Source of the DNA: a bacterium
Lineage (GTDB): Bacteria > Krumholzibacteriota > Krumholzibacteriia > WVZY01
Direction of reading: 5' to 3'
NCBI GenBank assembly: GCA_027296025.1
Contig: JAPUJU010000273.1
Location: 1 to 6,599, forward strand
DNA length: 6,599 bases
The position numbers and the translations under genes are program-made. The notes under the pieces were generated by a model. That model was not told where the DNA came from. It saw only the letters and a program-made list of their open reading frames with translations, and ran no database searches. This document shows, in pieces, positions 1-5,118 of the stretch (positions are counted from its first letter, which is position 1; every line of letters starts with the position of its first letter).

Positions 1-425
1 GGCTCACCGATAACGAACGGAGACACTGGTTCACCGACGGCCGACTGCTGGCCGGCGATCGGCACAAGAGATCCGAAAAAGCCGCCGTTGAGTTCGGTGG
101 AGTCGGCGACGTGCGTAAAGATCTCCGTCTGAGCGGTGCGCTCAACCGAGTACCAGCCCTGAGCATCCGGAATGCCGAGGGTGTCGAACGAATACGCGCC
201 CAGCACAAAGGTATCGGAGGGGGCCGAAACGAGCCGCGGTCCCGTCTTGTTGCGAGGCGTGTCGGAGCCCCGGTGATCGGCCATCATCCGCAACGTCACC
301 TTGTCGGGCTCGTTTGCGTGACGCCCGGGAGTGAGGTGACGCTCCTTGTTCACGTGACGGGCGCCCGTCGCGCAGACCGACAGGACGACGGAAACAAGCG
401 CAAAGCCAACGAGGTGAGGTTTCAT
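1..425 (-). CDS. Secreted protein of unknown function, 5' part only (runs off the window)
   Basis: The frame is open from an ATG at 425 to the window edge, giving 141 complete codons with no stop, so the C-terminus is missing. The N-terminus looks like a signal peptide: Lys2, then a hydrophobic stretch at about residues 5-17 and a possible signal peptidase site near ATGA (19-22). Cys18 sits in 'LSVC', a poor lipobox, so a secreted or periplasmic protein is more likely than a lipoprotein. A basic linker follows (about 23-65). Then comes a region from about residue 72 containing GAYSFD, GW, ERTAQ, HVAD, ELNGGFFGSLVP and GQQS. From memory this resembles the N-terminal part of large secreted proteins in Krumholzibacteriota and Eisenbacteria type genomes; the function is unknown. 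No in-frame ATG, GTG or TTG lies upstream as far back as 497, and the Shine-Dalgarno is weak. A terminator upstream separates it from the ffh operon. Confidence 0.72.
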   Translation of the reverse strand, partial: MKPHLVGFALVSVVLSVCATGARHVNKERHLTPGRHANEPDKVTLRMMADHRGSDTPRNKTGPRLVSAPSDTFVLGAYSFDTLGIPDAQGWYSVERTAQTEIFTHVADSTELNGGFFGSLVPIAGQQSAVGEPVSPFVIGE

Positions 426-447
426 CTGGGCAACCGTTCTTTCTACT

Positions 448-495
448 TCAAGAGAACCATTTTCTTCGTATCGCTGAACCCGGGAGTCGAAACAT
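448..495 (-). CDS. Possible 15-residue leader ORF upstream of the secreted-protein gene
   Basis: An ATG at 495 opens a 15-codon frame, MFRLPGSAIRRKWFS, ending in TGA at 448-450, 22 nt before the ATG of the secreted-protein gene. It is preceded by the strongest Shine-Dalgarno in this part of the window (GGGGAGG at 500-506, spacing 4 nt). It is not in frame with the downstream gene. The peptide is basic and has no recognisable attenuation-type codon run. The GGGAG of the ribosome binding site could pair with CTCCC inside the ORF, which would enclose its ATG. It could be a translated leader that couples or gates the downstream gene, or chance. Nothing beyond the start signal supports translation. 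Confidence 0.25.
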   Translation of the reverse strand: MFRLPGSAIRRKWFS

Positions 496-554
496 GGGAC
501 CTCCCCTCGTCAGGATCGGCGGTGGGAGCTCACCCGGCTAAAACGCCCTACACA

Positions 555-585
555 GCAAAAACCCCGGATGGGATCGTCCGGGGTT
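555..585 (-). terminator. Intrinsic terminator of the ffh operon
   Basis: On the minus strand AACCCCGGA and TCCGGGGTT form a perfect 9-bp stem (560-568 with 577-585) around an 8-nt loop. The strand then runs into a tract of five T (557-561, two of them inside the stem). It lies about 175 nt beyond the lipoprotein stop codon and before the secreted-protein gene, so it is the likely end of the long minus-strand operon. On the plus strand the same stem is followed only by a broken T-rich stretch, so plus-strand termination would be weaker. No plus-strand gene needs it. Confidence 0.85.
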
Positions 586-637
586 CGGTTTCTATTTCTA
601 TTCGGGCCCGGGCGGTTGTTTTCGCCACCGGCCACGA

Positions 638-654
638 AGCTCAACACGTGAGCT
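638..654 (-). repeat. Short perfect hairpin in the 3' region of the operon
   Basis: AGCTCA and TGAGCT (638-643 and 649-654) are exact reverse complements around a 5-nt loop. No T-run follows on either strand, so it is not a terminator by itself. It sits between the longer 682-737 inverted repeat and the terminator at 555-585. Confidence 0.45.
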
Positions 655-681
655 GTGAAATCAAGACGGTCATTCGGCAAT

Positions 682-737
682 CGCATCGTCCTTCCCCCCC
701 GCTCTGACACGAGGAAGGATACCACGCGGACGATGCG
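682..737 (-). repeat. 10-bp inverted repeat with a competing internal pairing
   Basis: On the minus strand CGCATCGTCC (728-737) is the exact reverse complement of GGACGATGCG (682-691), with 36 nt between. Inside that interval TCCTTCC (713-719) can pair with GGAAGGA (689-695), which uses three bases of the outer arm. The two helices therefore cannot both form in full. Whether this is a functional switch or coincidence cannot be decided from one sequence. Confidence 0.5.
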
Positions 738-760
738 TGCTAAAGCATTATCTCAGGCAC

Positions 761-1456
761 CTATTCTTCCTGCTTGGCAACTTTTCCCTGGACAATATAT
801 AGGTACTTGGTACGTTGCGTTTCCTTGTACGCCCACTGCTCTTCGCGGTTTCCGCCGATGTCGAAGGTACGGATACTCGTCGGGATCCCCCAGGATTCGA
901 GAGCTGCTTCGGCCGGCATACCGATAAACACTTCGTGGTTCACGACGGCACGGGCCGTTTTCTTCCCCCAGTCGCGAATGTAATCGATCTGGCGCAACGT
1001 CGGATCTTTGAACCAGAAGATCTGAGCGAGCTTCGTTTCGACCTTGTCGACTGTCATCGGGCGTTCGATATGAAGACCGTGCGTAATCTTTCGGCGTTTC
1101 GGAATGTTCCCGCCGTACGTCCCTTTGTCGATTACGGTGACGGCGCCAGTGTAAGAAAATGTGAGGTCAAAAATCTCTACCTTCGTGTCCCGCGGGACGA
1201 TTTTCTTCTTCGGTTCTCCGGGAACTTCGCGCTCCGTCAGGTCGTCTATGGTGCCGCGTGTCCACGCGTGCCGCCCCACGTACAAATCCTTGAGCCTGGC
1301 CTGCTCCCCGAGGTCCAGATCTTTACCGATGGCCGGGTGCCCGAGTACTTCCTCTTCTTGTTCCGGTGACGACGCGGCCGTAGAACCCTTGTCACCACCC
1401 GAGCATCCGAGTGCAACCATGCCCAGCAGCGCGAATAGAATAACGAGACGTTTCAC
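761..1456 (-). CDS. Predicted lipoprotein with SmpA/OmlA-like C-terminal region
   Basis: This 231-residue protein starts at a GTG (1456) placed 9 nt after GGAGG (1466-1470). Longer in-frame starts would fall upstream of that ribosome binding site. Residues 3-17 form a lipoprotein signal ending in ALG before Cys18, followed by a Ser/Gly/Asp/Glu-rich linker to about 40. The middle part (about 50-170) is soluble, with basic patches and 'FWFKDPTLR' near 147-155; I do not recognise it. The C-terminal 60 residues carry FIGMP (177-181), WGIP (189-192), EQWAY (206-210) and a final beta strand with QGKV. This is the pattern of BamE/SmpA/OmlA-like or DUF2845-like domains: GM..., then G.P, then W.Y, then ...G.V. 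Such domains sit in envelope lipoproteins, but a BamE role is not implied. It is the last gene of the operon, 49 nt after yraN. Confidence 0.8.
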   Translation of the reverse strand: MKRLVILFALLGMVALGCSGGDKGSTAASSPEQEEEVLGHPAIGKDLDLGEQARLKDLYVGRHAWTRGTIDDLTEREVPGEPKKKIVPRDTKVEIFDLTFSYTGAVTVIDKGTYGGNIPKRRKITHGLHIERPMTVDKVETKLAQIFWFKDPTLRQIDYIRDWGKKTARAVVNHEVFIGMPAEAALESWGIPTSIRTFDIGGNREEQWAYKETQRTKYLYIVQGKVAKQEE

Positions 1457-1465
1457 GGCAACGAT

Positions 1466-1470
1466 CCTCC
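1466..1470 (-). promoter_or_regulatory. Shine-Dalgarno fixing the GTG start of the lipoprotein
   Basis: GGAGG lies 9 nt upstream of the GTG at 1456. The GTG directly begins a Lys-Arg n-region and the hydrophobic signal segment, so it is preferred over earlier in-frame codons that would add eight residues and overrun this site. Confidence 0.75.
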
Positions 1471-1505
1471 AATCTTGCAAACTTGTGGGGACAGTCGATT
1501 TTGTC

Positions 1506-1859
1506 CTACCGAACGGCTTCGAGGTGCCGGACGGTCATATCCCCCGAATCCGCATCGACGTCAATCACGACGAGATCGATCCGGGGCTCGAAGTGGCCGT
1601 CGCTCCGCGCGATCACGTTTGCGAGGGCCGTACGAATCCGCGCCAGCTTCCTGGCGTCCACCGCTTCCACCGCTTCACCAAACCGTCTGCTGCGACGGAG
1701 CTTCACCTCCACCGCCGCAAGAATTCTGCCGCGGGTTGCAATCAGGTCGATTTCCCGACCTGCGTAGCGATAGTTCCTCGCGACGATTTTGTAGCCCTTC
1801 AACGCGAGGAACAGTCCGGCAATCCGCTCCCCCAGCACGCCCACATCCCGGGTATTCAT
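1506..1859 (-). CDS. yraN: YraN/UPF0102 family, predicted endonuclease-fold protein
   Basis: The 117-residue product matches the UPF0102 (YraN) family over its full length. It opens with the family pattern MNTRDVGVLGE, continues with KGYKIVARNYR, then GREIDLI (35-40) and AAVEVKLRR (48-56). E11, D39, E51 and K53 fit the E...D...ExK arrangement of restriction-endonuclease-like folds. The cellular role is poorly defined; it is often next to rnhB, as here, and a nucleic-acid processing role is inferred. Two ATGs lie close together (1865 and 1859). The first touches the Shine-Dalgarno, while the second is 6 nt from GGGAGG and begins at the family's usual MNTR, so 1859 is chosen. It follows rnhB by 36 nt. 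Confidence 0.9.
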   Translation of the reverse strand: MNTRDVGVLGERIAGLFLALKGYKIVARNYRYAGREIDLIATRGRILAAVEVKLRRSRRFGEAVEAVDARKLARIRTALANVIARSDGHFEPRIDLVVIDVDADSGDMTVRHLEAVR

Positions 1860-1865
1860 CGTCAT

Positions 1866-1871
1866 CCTCCC
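1866..1871 (-). promoter_or_regulatory. Shine-Dalgarno choosing between two yraN ATGs
   Basis: GGGAGG abuts the ATG at 1865 with no spacer but stands 6 nt from the ATG at 1859. Normal spacing favours the second. Confidence 0.75.
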
Positions 1872-1895
1872 ATCATCACCCTCACGAGACCAAAG

Positions 1896-2603
1896 TTAAA
1901 AGAGCATCGGTGCTTTTGCAACCACCTTTCCCAGGAAGCTCCGCCGGTGCTCGGTGATCATTCCGTGCCGGTCGATCGCATCGATGTGCTCTTTTGTCCC
2001 GTACCCCTTATTCTGCAGAAAATTATACCTGGGGTGGCGGTCATGTAAGGCGCGCATCCACCTGTCACGTGTCACTTTAGCCACAATCGACGCGGCGGCG
2101 ATCGACAGGCTAAGGGCATCTCCGCTGACGACCGGTACAACGGGCCTGGAAAACTCGATCCGGTCTCGACCGTCGACGAGCACGATGTGGCAATCGATTT
2201 CGAGGGCGCGCAACGCCTCCCCCATCGCGACCAGCGTTGCGTTTAATATGTTTTCAAAATCGATCCGGTCCGCGTGGCGGATCCCGATACCGACTGCGCT
2301 CGCCTTCGCGAGGATCTCATCGTAGAGGGCCTCGCGGTCATCCTCGTCGATGGTCTTCGAATCAGTGACGCCGAAGAGTTCCGAGTCTCGTGGGAGGATC
2401 ACAGCCGCGGCCACTACCGGTCCGGCCAGTGCTCCCCGTCCGACTTCGTCAATGCCGGCCAGGCATGTCCGTCCGTCAACGAGGTACTCACGATCGAACG
2501 CCTCGAGCCGACGGTACTCGTTACGCAGCCGAGACTTGCGGCTCCTACGACCGCTTGGTCCGGGTCGGCCTCTTCTTTTCGGCGATTCTGGCAGCTTTCC
2601 CAA
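1896..2603 (-). CDS. rnhB: Ribonuclease HII
   Basis: RNase HII cleaves RNA in RNA-DNA hybrids and excises single ribonucleotides from DNA, using metal-bound acidic residues. On the 235-residue reading the four catalytic positions are all present: D52 and E53 in GIDEVGRG, D144 in VLVDG, and D162 in GDALSLSIAAASIVAKVTRD. DSK (81-83), HPRYNFLQNKGYGTKEH (190-206) and the HRRSF end also fit. Oddities are GRGALAGP where GRGPLAGP is usual, and a single Lys in DSKTID. The start is uncertain. The only ATG/GTG/TTG in frame is a TTG at 2603, 59 nt inside rplS and without a good Shine-Dalgarno; it adds a basic N-terminus. A good AGGAG overlaps the rplS stop (2542-2546), but the next candidate is a CTG at 2528, 13 nt away, which would give 210 residues and the more usual length. 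The identity is firm; the 5' end is not. Confidence 0.93.
   Translation of the reverse strand: MGKLPESPKRRGRPGPSGRRSRKSRLRNEYRRLEAFDREYLVDGRTCLAGIDEVGRGALAGPVVAAAVILPRDSELFGVTDSKTIDEDDREALYDEILAKASAVGIGIRHADRIDFENILNATLVAMGEALRALEIDCHIVLVDGRDRIEFSRPVVPVVSGDALSLSIAAASIVAKVTRDRWMRALHDRHPRYNFLQNKGYGTKEHIDAIDRHGMITEHRRSFLGKVVAKAPMLF
2542..2546 (-). promoter_or_regulatory. Shine-Dalgarno overlapping the rplS stop codon
   Basis: AGGAG overlaps the TAG of rplS, a layout typical of translational coupling to the next gene. There is no ATG, GTG or TTG at normal spacing in the rnhB frame; the first candidate is CTG at 2528. This leaves the rnhB start open. Confidence 0.5.
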
Positions 2604-2910
2604 CGAGATTTCTCAGATAATAGAGTTTCGCGCGACGAACTTTTCCTCTGCGTATCGTCTTTATCGACTTCACGTTCGGCGAGTGAAGCGGGAAGATACG
2701 CTCCACACCGATACCGGAACTGATCTTCCGTACGGTAAACGTCTCGCGGGCTCCCGCACCCTTGCGCTGCACAACGACGCCCTGGAATGCCTGCTCGCGC
2801 TCCTTCTCGCCTTCGACCACACGAACGAGAACCTTGACGGTGTCCCCGACGTCAAAGTCGAATTCCTCATCCTTGAGGAACCTGCGCTCCAGATTTTCGA
2901 TCCTAGCCAT
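2545..2910 (-). CDS. rplS: Large ribosomal subunit protein bL19
   Basis: This 121-residue protein is bL19, which sits at the interface of the 50S and 30S subunits. Family motifs run through it: FDVGDTVKVLVRVVEGEKER (19-38), FQGVVVQRKG (42-51), ETFTVRKISSGIGVERIFPLHSP (56-78) and the basic RRGKVRRAKLYYLRNLVGKAARI segment (87-109). Length is normal for the family, with a short basic tail. The ATG at 2910 is 7 nt after GGGGAGG (2918-2924), one of the best Shine-Dalgarno sites here, which suits a highly expressed ribosomal protein. It follows trmD by 28 nt, and its end overlaps the reading frame of rnhB. Confidence 0.97.
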   Translation of the reverse strand: MARIENLERRFLKDEEFDFDVGDTVKVLVRVVEGEKEREQAFQGVVVQRKGAGARETFTVRKISSGIGVERIFPLHSPNVKSIKTIRRGKVRRAKLYYLRNLVGKAARIAEKKRPTRTKRS

Positions 2911-2938
2911 TAGATTTCCTCCCCTTTGTATCTGTCTA

Positions 2939-3628
2939 CTAATTTTTTTTGTTCAGAAGATCCGGTCGCAGCCTGCGCGTCCGATCGAGGGACGATTCGT
3001 GGCGCCAGTTTTCGATTTCCTTATGATGTCCGGACAACAGGACGTCGGGCACCCGGTGTCCGCGGTACTCCACTGGTCGCGTATAGTACGTGCAGTCGAG
3101 CAGGTAGTCCCGCTTGCTCGCGAACGAGTCCGTCTCACTCGTCTCCTGGTTGCCCAGCACATCGCCGACGAGCCGGACGATCGACTCGATGCACACACCC
3201 GCCGCAAGTTCGCCACCGCTCAGCACGAAGTCCCCGATCGAGACTTCTTCCGTGATCACCAGTTCGCGAACCCGCTCATCCACACCTTTGTACCGCCCGC
3301 AAACGAACGTCATTTCCAGCTCGGAGGCGAACCTCTTTGCCATCACCTGATCGAACTGCCTGCCCGCCGGGCTCAGAAGCACGACCGGGCTTCCTTTCGC
3401 GACATCGAGGCTTTCGACAGCGTCGACGATCGGCGGGGCCATCAGAATCATACCTCCGCCGCCACCATACGGTTCGTCGTCAACCGTTCTATGCCGGTCT
3501 TCCGTGAAATCTCTCGGATCGACCACCTTGAACTCGACGAGTGCTTTCTTGTCCGCCACCCCGAGCATCCCCATTGACAGGATCGTCTCCATGACGTCAG
3601 GGAATATTGATATCACGTTGATCTTCAT
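2939..3628 (-). CDS. trmD: tRNA (guanine37-N1)-methyltransferase
   Basis: TrmD transfers a methyl group from S-adenosylmethionine to N1 of G37 in tRNA, which prevents +1 frameshifting. The 229-residue product shows the SPOUT family hallmarks: VDDEPYGGGGGMIL (49-62), SPAGRQFDQ (86-94), CGRYKGVDERV (110-120), EEVSIGDFVLSGGELAA (127-143) forming the knotted cofactor site, LGNQETSETDSF (158-169) with the probable catalytic Asp at 167, and the C-terminal LLDCTYYTRPVEYRG...VPDVLLSGHH domain that grips tRNA. 'RYKGVD' has Lys where proteobacterial enzymes have Glu; from memory this is common in Bacteroidota-like lineages. The ATG at 3628 is 11 nt after rimM with only a weak Shine-Dalgarno, suggesting coupling to rimM translation. 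The gene ends in an A-rich run encoding NKKN. Confidence 0.97.
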   Translation of the reverse strand: MKINVISIFPDVMETILSMGMLGVADKKALVEFKVVDPRDFTEDRHRTVDDEPYGGGGGMILMAPPIVDAVESLDVAKGSPVVLLSPAGRQFDQVMAKRFASELEMTFVCGRYKGVDERVRELVITEEVSIGDFVLSGGELAAGVCIESIVRLVGDVLGNQETSETDSFASKRDYLLDCTYYTRPVEYRGHRVPDVLLSGHHKEIENWRHESSLDRTRRLRPDLLNKKN

Positions 3629-3639
3629 ACGACAGCGGC

Positions 3640-4176
3640 CTACTCGTCTTCGATCAGGCCCGGCAACGGCCGGATCGTCATCTCCCCTTCGTCCTCGTTC
3701 ACGTCGACGACAAACTCCGGAATCGCCGGCACCATGAACGTACCCCCGTCGCGTTCAACTTCGTATACGTCGTGGGCGGCCGAAAACACAATGCGCGTGA
3801 CCCGCCCCAAAACGTTTCCCGCTTCGTCTTTGACCGTCATCCCGACAACTTGGAACGGCAGCAATTCGTACGGCAACGCAACGTCCAGCGCGTCCCCGTC
3901 GACGAAAAGCTCGCTTCCCACGAGTTCCTCCGCTCGGTTTCTGTTATCGACACCTTTGAGCTTCACCACATAGCTCGTGCCATGGGGACGCTTTTCAACG
4001 AGCTCGAACGGCAGCTTCGTCGTTTTTCCCGCGTTCTCGGAATAAAGCTCGAGCTTCCTGGACTCCAGCACCTCTTCCCAGAAATCCTCTGACGGATGAA
4101 ATTTCAGTTCGCCACGAATGCCGAACGCCTTCACGATTCGGCCGAGATAGATGTCCGTCATTTCGAGCACTTTCAT
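3640..4176 (-). CDS. rimM: 16S rRNA processing / 30S maturation factor RimM
   Basis: RimM binds uS19 and helps assemble the head of the 30S subunit. The 178-residue protein has the expected two-part build. The N-terminal domain carries IYLGRIVKAFGIRGELKFHP (9-28) and the conserved LKGVDNRNRAEELVGSELFV stretch (73-92). The C-terminal PRC-barrel region carries LLPFQVVGMTV (105-115), G.V..I (124-129), AHDVYEV (134-140) and MVPAIPEFVVDVN (148-160). The length is normal. The ATG at 4176 overlaps the khpA stop as ATGA, which supports translational coupling. A second in-frame ATG at 4161 sits nearer the conserved start (TDIYLGRI) but has no better ribosome binding site, so 4176 is kept. Confidence 0.95.
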   Translation of the reverse strand: MKVLEMTDIYLGRIVKAFGIRGELKFHPSEDFWEEVLESRKLELYSENAGKTTKLPFELVEKRPHGTSYVVKLKGVDNRNRAEELVGSELFVDGDALDVALPYELLPFQVVGMTVKDEAGNVLGRVTRIVFSAAHDVYEVERDGGTFMVPAIPEFVVDVNEDEGEMTIRPLPGLIEDE

Positions 4177-4427
4177 TCTTTGATCTCGAAAATAATCTTG
4201 TCGCCGGCTTTTGACGCGGCGGCATTGACCAGCGTGCGGATCGCACGAGCAGTCTGTCCATTCTTGCCGATGATCTTGCCGAGGTCGCTCGAATCCACGG
4301 ACAGTTCCATAACGGTGTAGCTTTCTTTCGCCGATTCCGTCACTTTGACGCTCTTCTGTTCGTCGACGAGGGACTCAGCGATGTATTCGATTAGATTCTT
4401 GATGGTTGCCTTGTTTACTTCCGGCAT
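4173..4427 (-). CDS. khpA: KH-domain RNA-binding protein, KhpA/YlqC type
   Basis: This 84-residue protein is a single small KH domain. The diagnostic segment is DLGKIIGKNGQTARAIRTLV (48-67), in which G54-K-N-G57 is the GxxG loop that contacts RNA. The N-terminal helix (LIEYIAESLVDE) and the C-terminal strand (KIIFEIKE) complete the fold. In Gram-positive bacteria KhpA pairs with KhpB and affects cell elongation and division; its role in other phyla is less clear. Its place between rpsP and rimM is the standard one for the family. The ATG at 4427 is 7 nt after GAGGT (4435-4439), 48 nt after rpsP. Confidence 0.95.
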   Translation of the reverse strand: MPEVNKATIKNLIEYIAESLVDEQKSVKVTESAKESYTVMELSVDSSDLGKIIGKNGQTARAIRTLVNAAASKAGDKIIFEIKE

Positions 4428-4475
4428 CGATCCGACCTCGTTGAGACTGCTTCACGTCGCGAAAAACGAATTAAA

Positions 4476-5096
4476 CTATGACTCTTCCCCGGGCTTCTCC
4501 GGTGTTTTTTCGCCCGCAGCTTCTTCGGGAACCGCTTCGGCTGGGGCCTCCTCTGAGGCCGGCTCAGCCGCTTTGGCCGGGGCCTCCTCTGAGGCCAGCT
4601 CAGCCGCTTTGGCCGGGGCCTTCTCTGAGACCGGCTCAGCCGCTTTGGCACTCTTTGCTGATTCGGCAGACTCGGTGGCTTCCGTCTTCACCGCTTCTTT
4701 GGCGGCCGCTTCTTTCGCGATTGTTTTCGCCGACTTGATCTGCTTCTTCGCCTGCTCACGCTTTTCCATGCGGCGACGCTGCCCGTTTCGGATCGACTCC
4801 ATACGTGTTTCTAGGAGGTCGCCCGTAACACCCTGCTTCATGAGTTCCCACTTCTGCAGGTAGCCTTCTCTGCGAAGCAGACTCGCGGCACTCGTCGTGA
4901 TGACGGCCCCTCTTTCGAACCACTTGAAAACAAGAGCTTCGTTAACCTTGACTTCCGCGGGCTGCGAAATCGGGTTGTAGAAACCAAGCGTCTCGATGAA
5001 ACGGCCGTCGCGCGGCTTGCGCGAGTCCGCTGCAATGAGACGGTAGAACGGGCGCTTCTTCGAACCCATTCGTTTCAATCTAATCGTTGCTGCCAA
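4476..5096 (-). CDS. rpsP: Small ribosomal subunit protein bS16 with a long Ala/Glu/Lys-rich tail
   Basis: Residues 1 to about 85 are a standard bS16: IRLKRMGSKKRPFYRLIAAD (5-24), RDGRFIETLGFYNP (29-42) and the VNEALVFKWFERGA segment (51-64). bS16 binds 16S rRNA early in 30S assembly. The family is usually 80-90 residues; this one has 206. The extra part first forms a basic helix-like stretch (about 95-125), then a low-complexity Ala/Glu/Lys/Pro region (about 126-206) that includes three 12-residue tandem repeats. Long charged tails on bS16 are known in Bacteroidota and relatives. The start is a TTG at 5096, placed 6 nt after GGAGGT (5103-5108) and giving the expected MAATIRLKR N-terminus. 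It follows ffh by 56 nt, with a hairpin in the gap. Confidence 0.95.
   Translation of the reverse strand: MAATIRLKRMGSKKRPFYRLIAADSRKPRDGRFIETLGFYNPISQPAEVKVNEALVFKWFERGAVITTSAASLLRREGYLQKWELMKQGVTGDLLETRMESIRNGQRRRMEKREQAKKQIKSAKTIAKEAAAKEAVKTEATESAESAKSAKAAEPVSEKAPAKAAELASEEAPAKAAEPASEEAPAEAVPEEAAGEKTPEKPGEES
4539..4646 (-). repeat. Three 36-bp tandem repeats encoding the bS16 tail
   Basis: Units at 4611-4646, 4575-4610 and 4539-4574 encode KAAEPVSEKAPA, KAAELASEEAPA and KAAEPASEEAPA. Pairwise they differ at only two or three of 36 bases, so the amplification is recent or homogenised. The unit length is a multiple of three, so copy-number change keeps the frame. Confidence 0.9.
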
Positions 5097-5102
5097 TCGA
5101 AC

Positions 5103-5108
5103 ACCTCC
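5103..5108 (-). promoter_or_regulatory. Shine-Dalgarno fixing the TTG start of rpsP
   Basis: GGAGGT lies 6 nt upstream of the TTG at 5096. The TTG begins the conserved bS16 N-terminus; the next in-frame ATG (residue 10) would cut into the first conserved strand. Confidence 0.8.
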
Positions 5109-5118
5109 GATAAGTGAG

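Larger units (their letters stand above)
586..760 (-). other. Gene-free structured interval between the lipoprotein gene and the terminator
   Basis: These 175 nt hold no convincing gene. On the minus strand there are several inverted repeats: a 10-bp perfect pair (728-737 with 682-691), a 7-bp pair TCCTTCC/GGAAGGA (713-719 with 689-695) that competes for three bases of the first, a 6-bp hairpin AGCTCA-CGTGT-TGAGCT (638-654), and a looser GC-rich pairing around 606-634. The terminator follows. This could be a long structured 3' UTR or the body of a small RNA ending at the terminator. I recognise no known RNA family: it lacks the GGAAGGAAGCA core of SRP RNA, and no tmRNA or 6S signature is visible. 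Confidence 0.35.

Noticed and set aside
111..707. Plus-strand ORF of 198 codons
   Set aside because: It is antisense to the secreted-protein gene and crosses the terminator and the structured interval; no recognisable domain.
510..725. Minus-strand ORF of 71 codons (with an internal ATG at 685)
   Set aside because: The ATG has a plausible purine-rich site before it, but the frame reads straight through the intrinsic terminator at 555-585 and the product is low-complexity with no family pattern.
586..760. SRP RNA (ffs), suggested by proximity to the ffh operon and a GGAAGGA stretch
   Set aside because: The conserved SRP domain IV core (GGAAGGAAGCA with its partner strand) is absent; the match is only a short purine run.
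730..760. Terminator right after the lipoprotein stop (ATGC/GCAT pairing)
   Set aside because: The stem is only 4 bp and is not followed by a T-run. The strong terminator lies further downstream.
1161..2048. Plus-strand ORF of 295 codons
   Set aside because: It runs antisense across the lipoprotein, yraN and the end of rnhB. Crossing three gene boundaries marks it as a shadow of the real frames.
2762..3577. Plus-strand ORF of 271 codons
   Set aside because: It is antisense to the start of rplS and most of trmD; its composition is Arg/Ser/Pro-rich shadow type.
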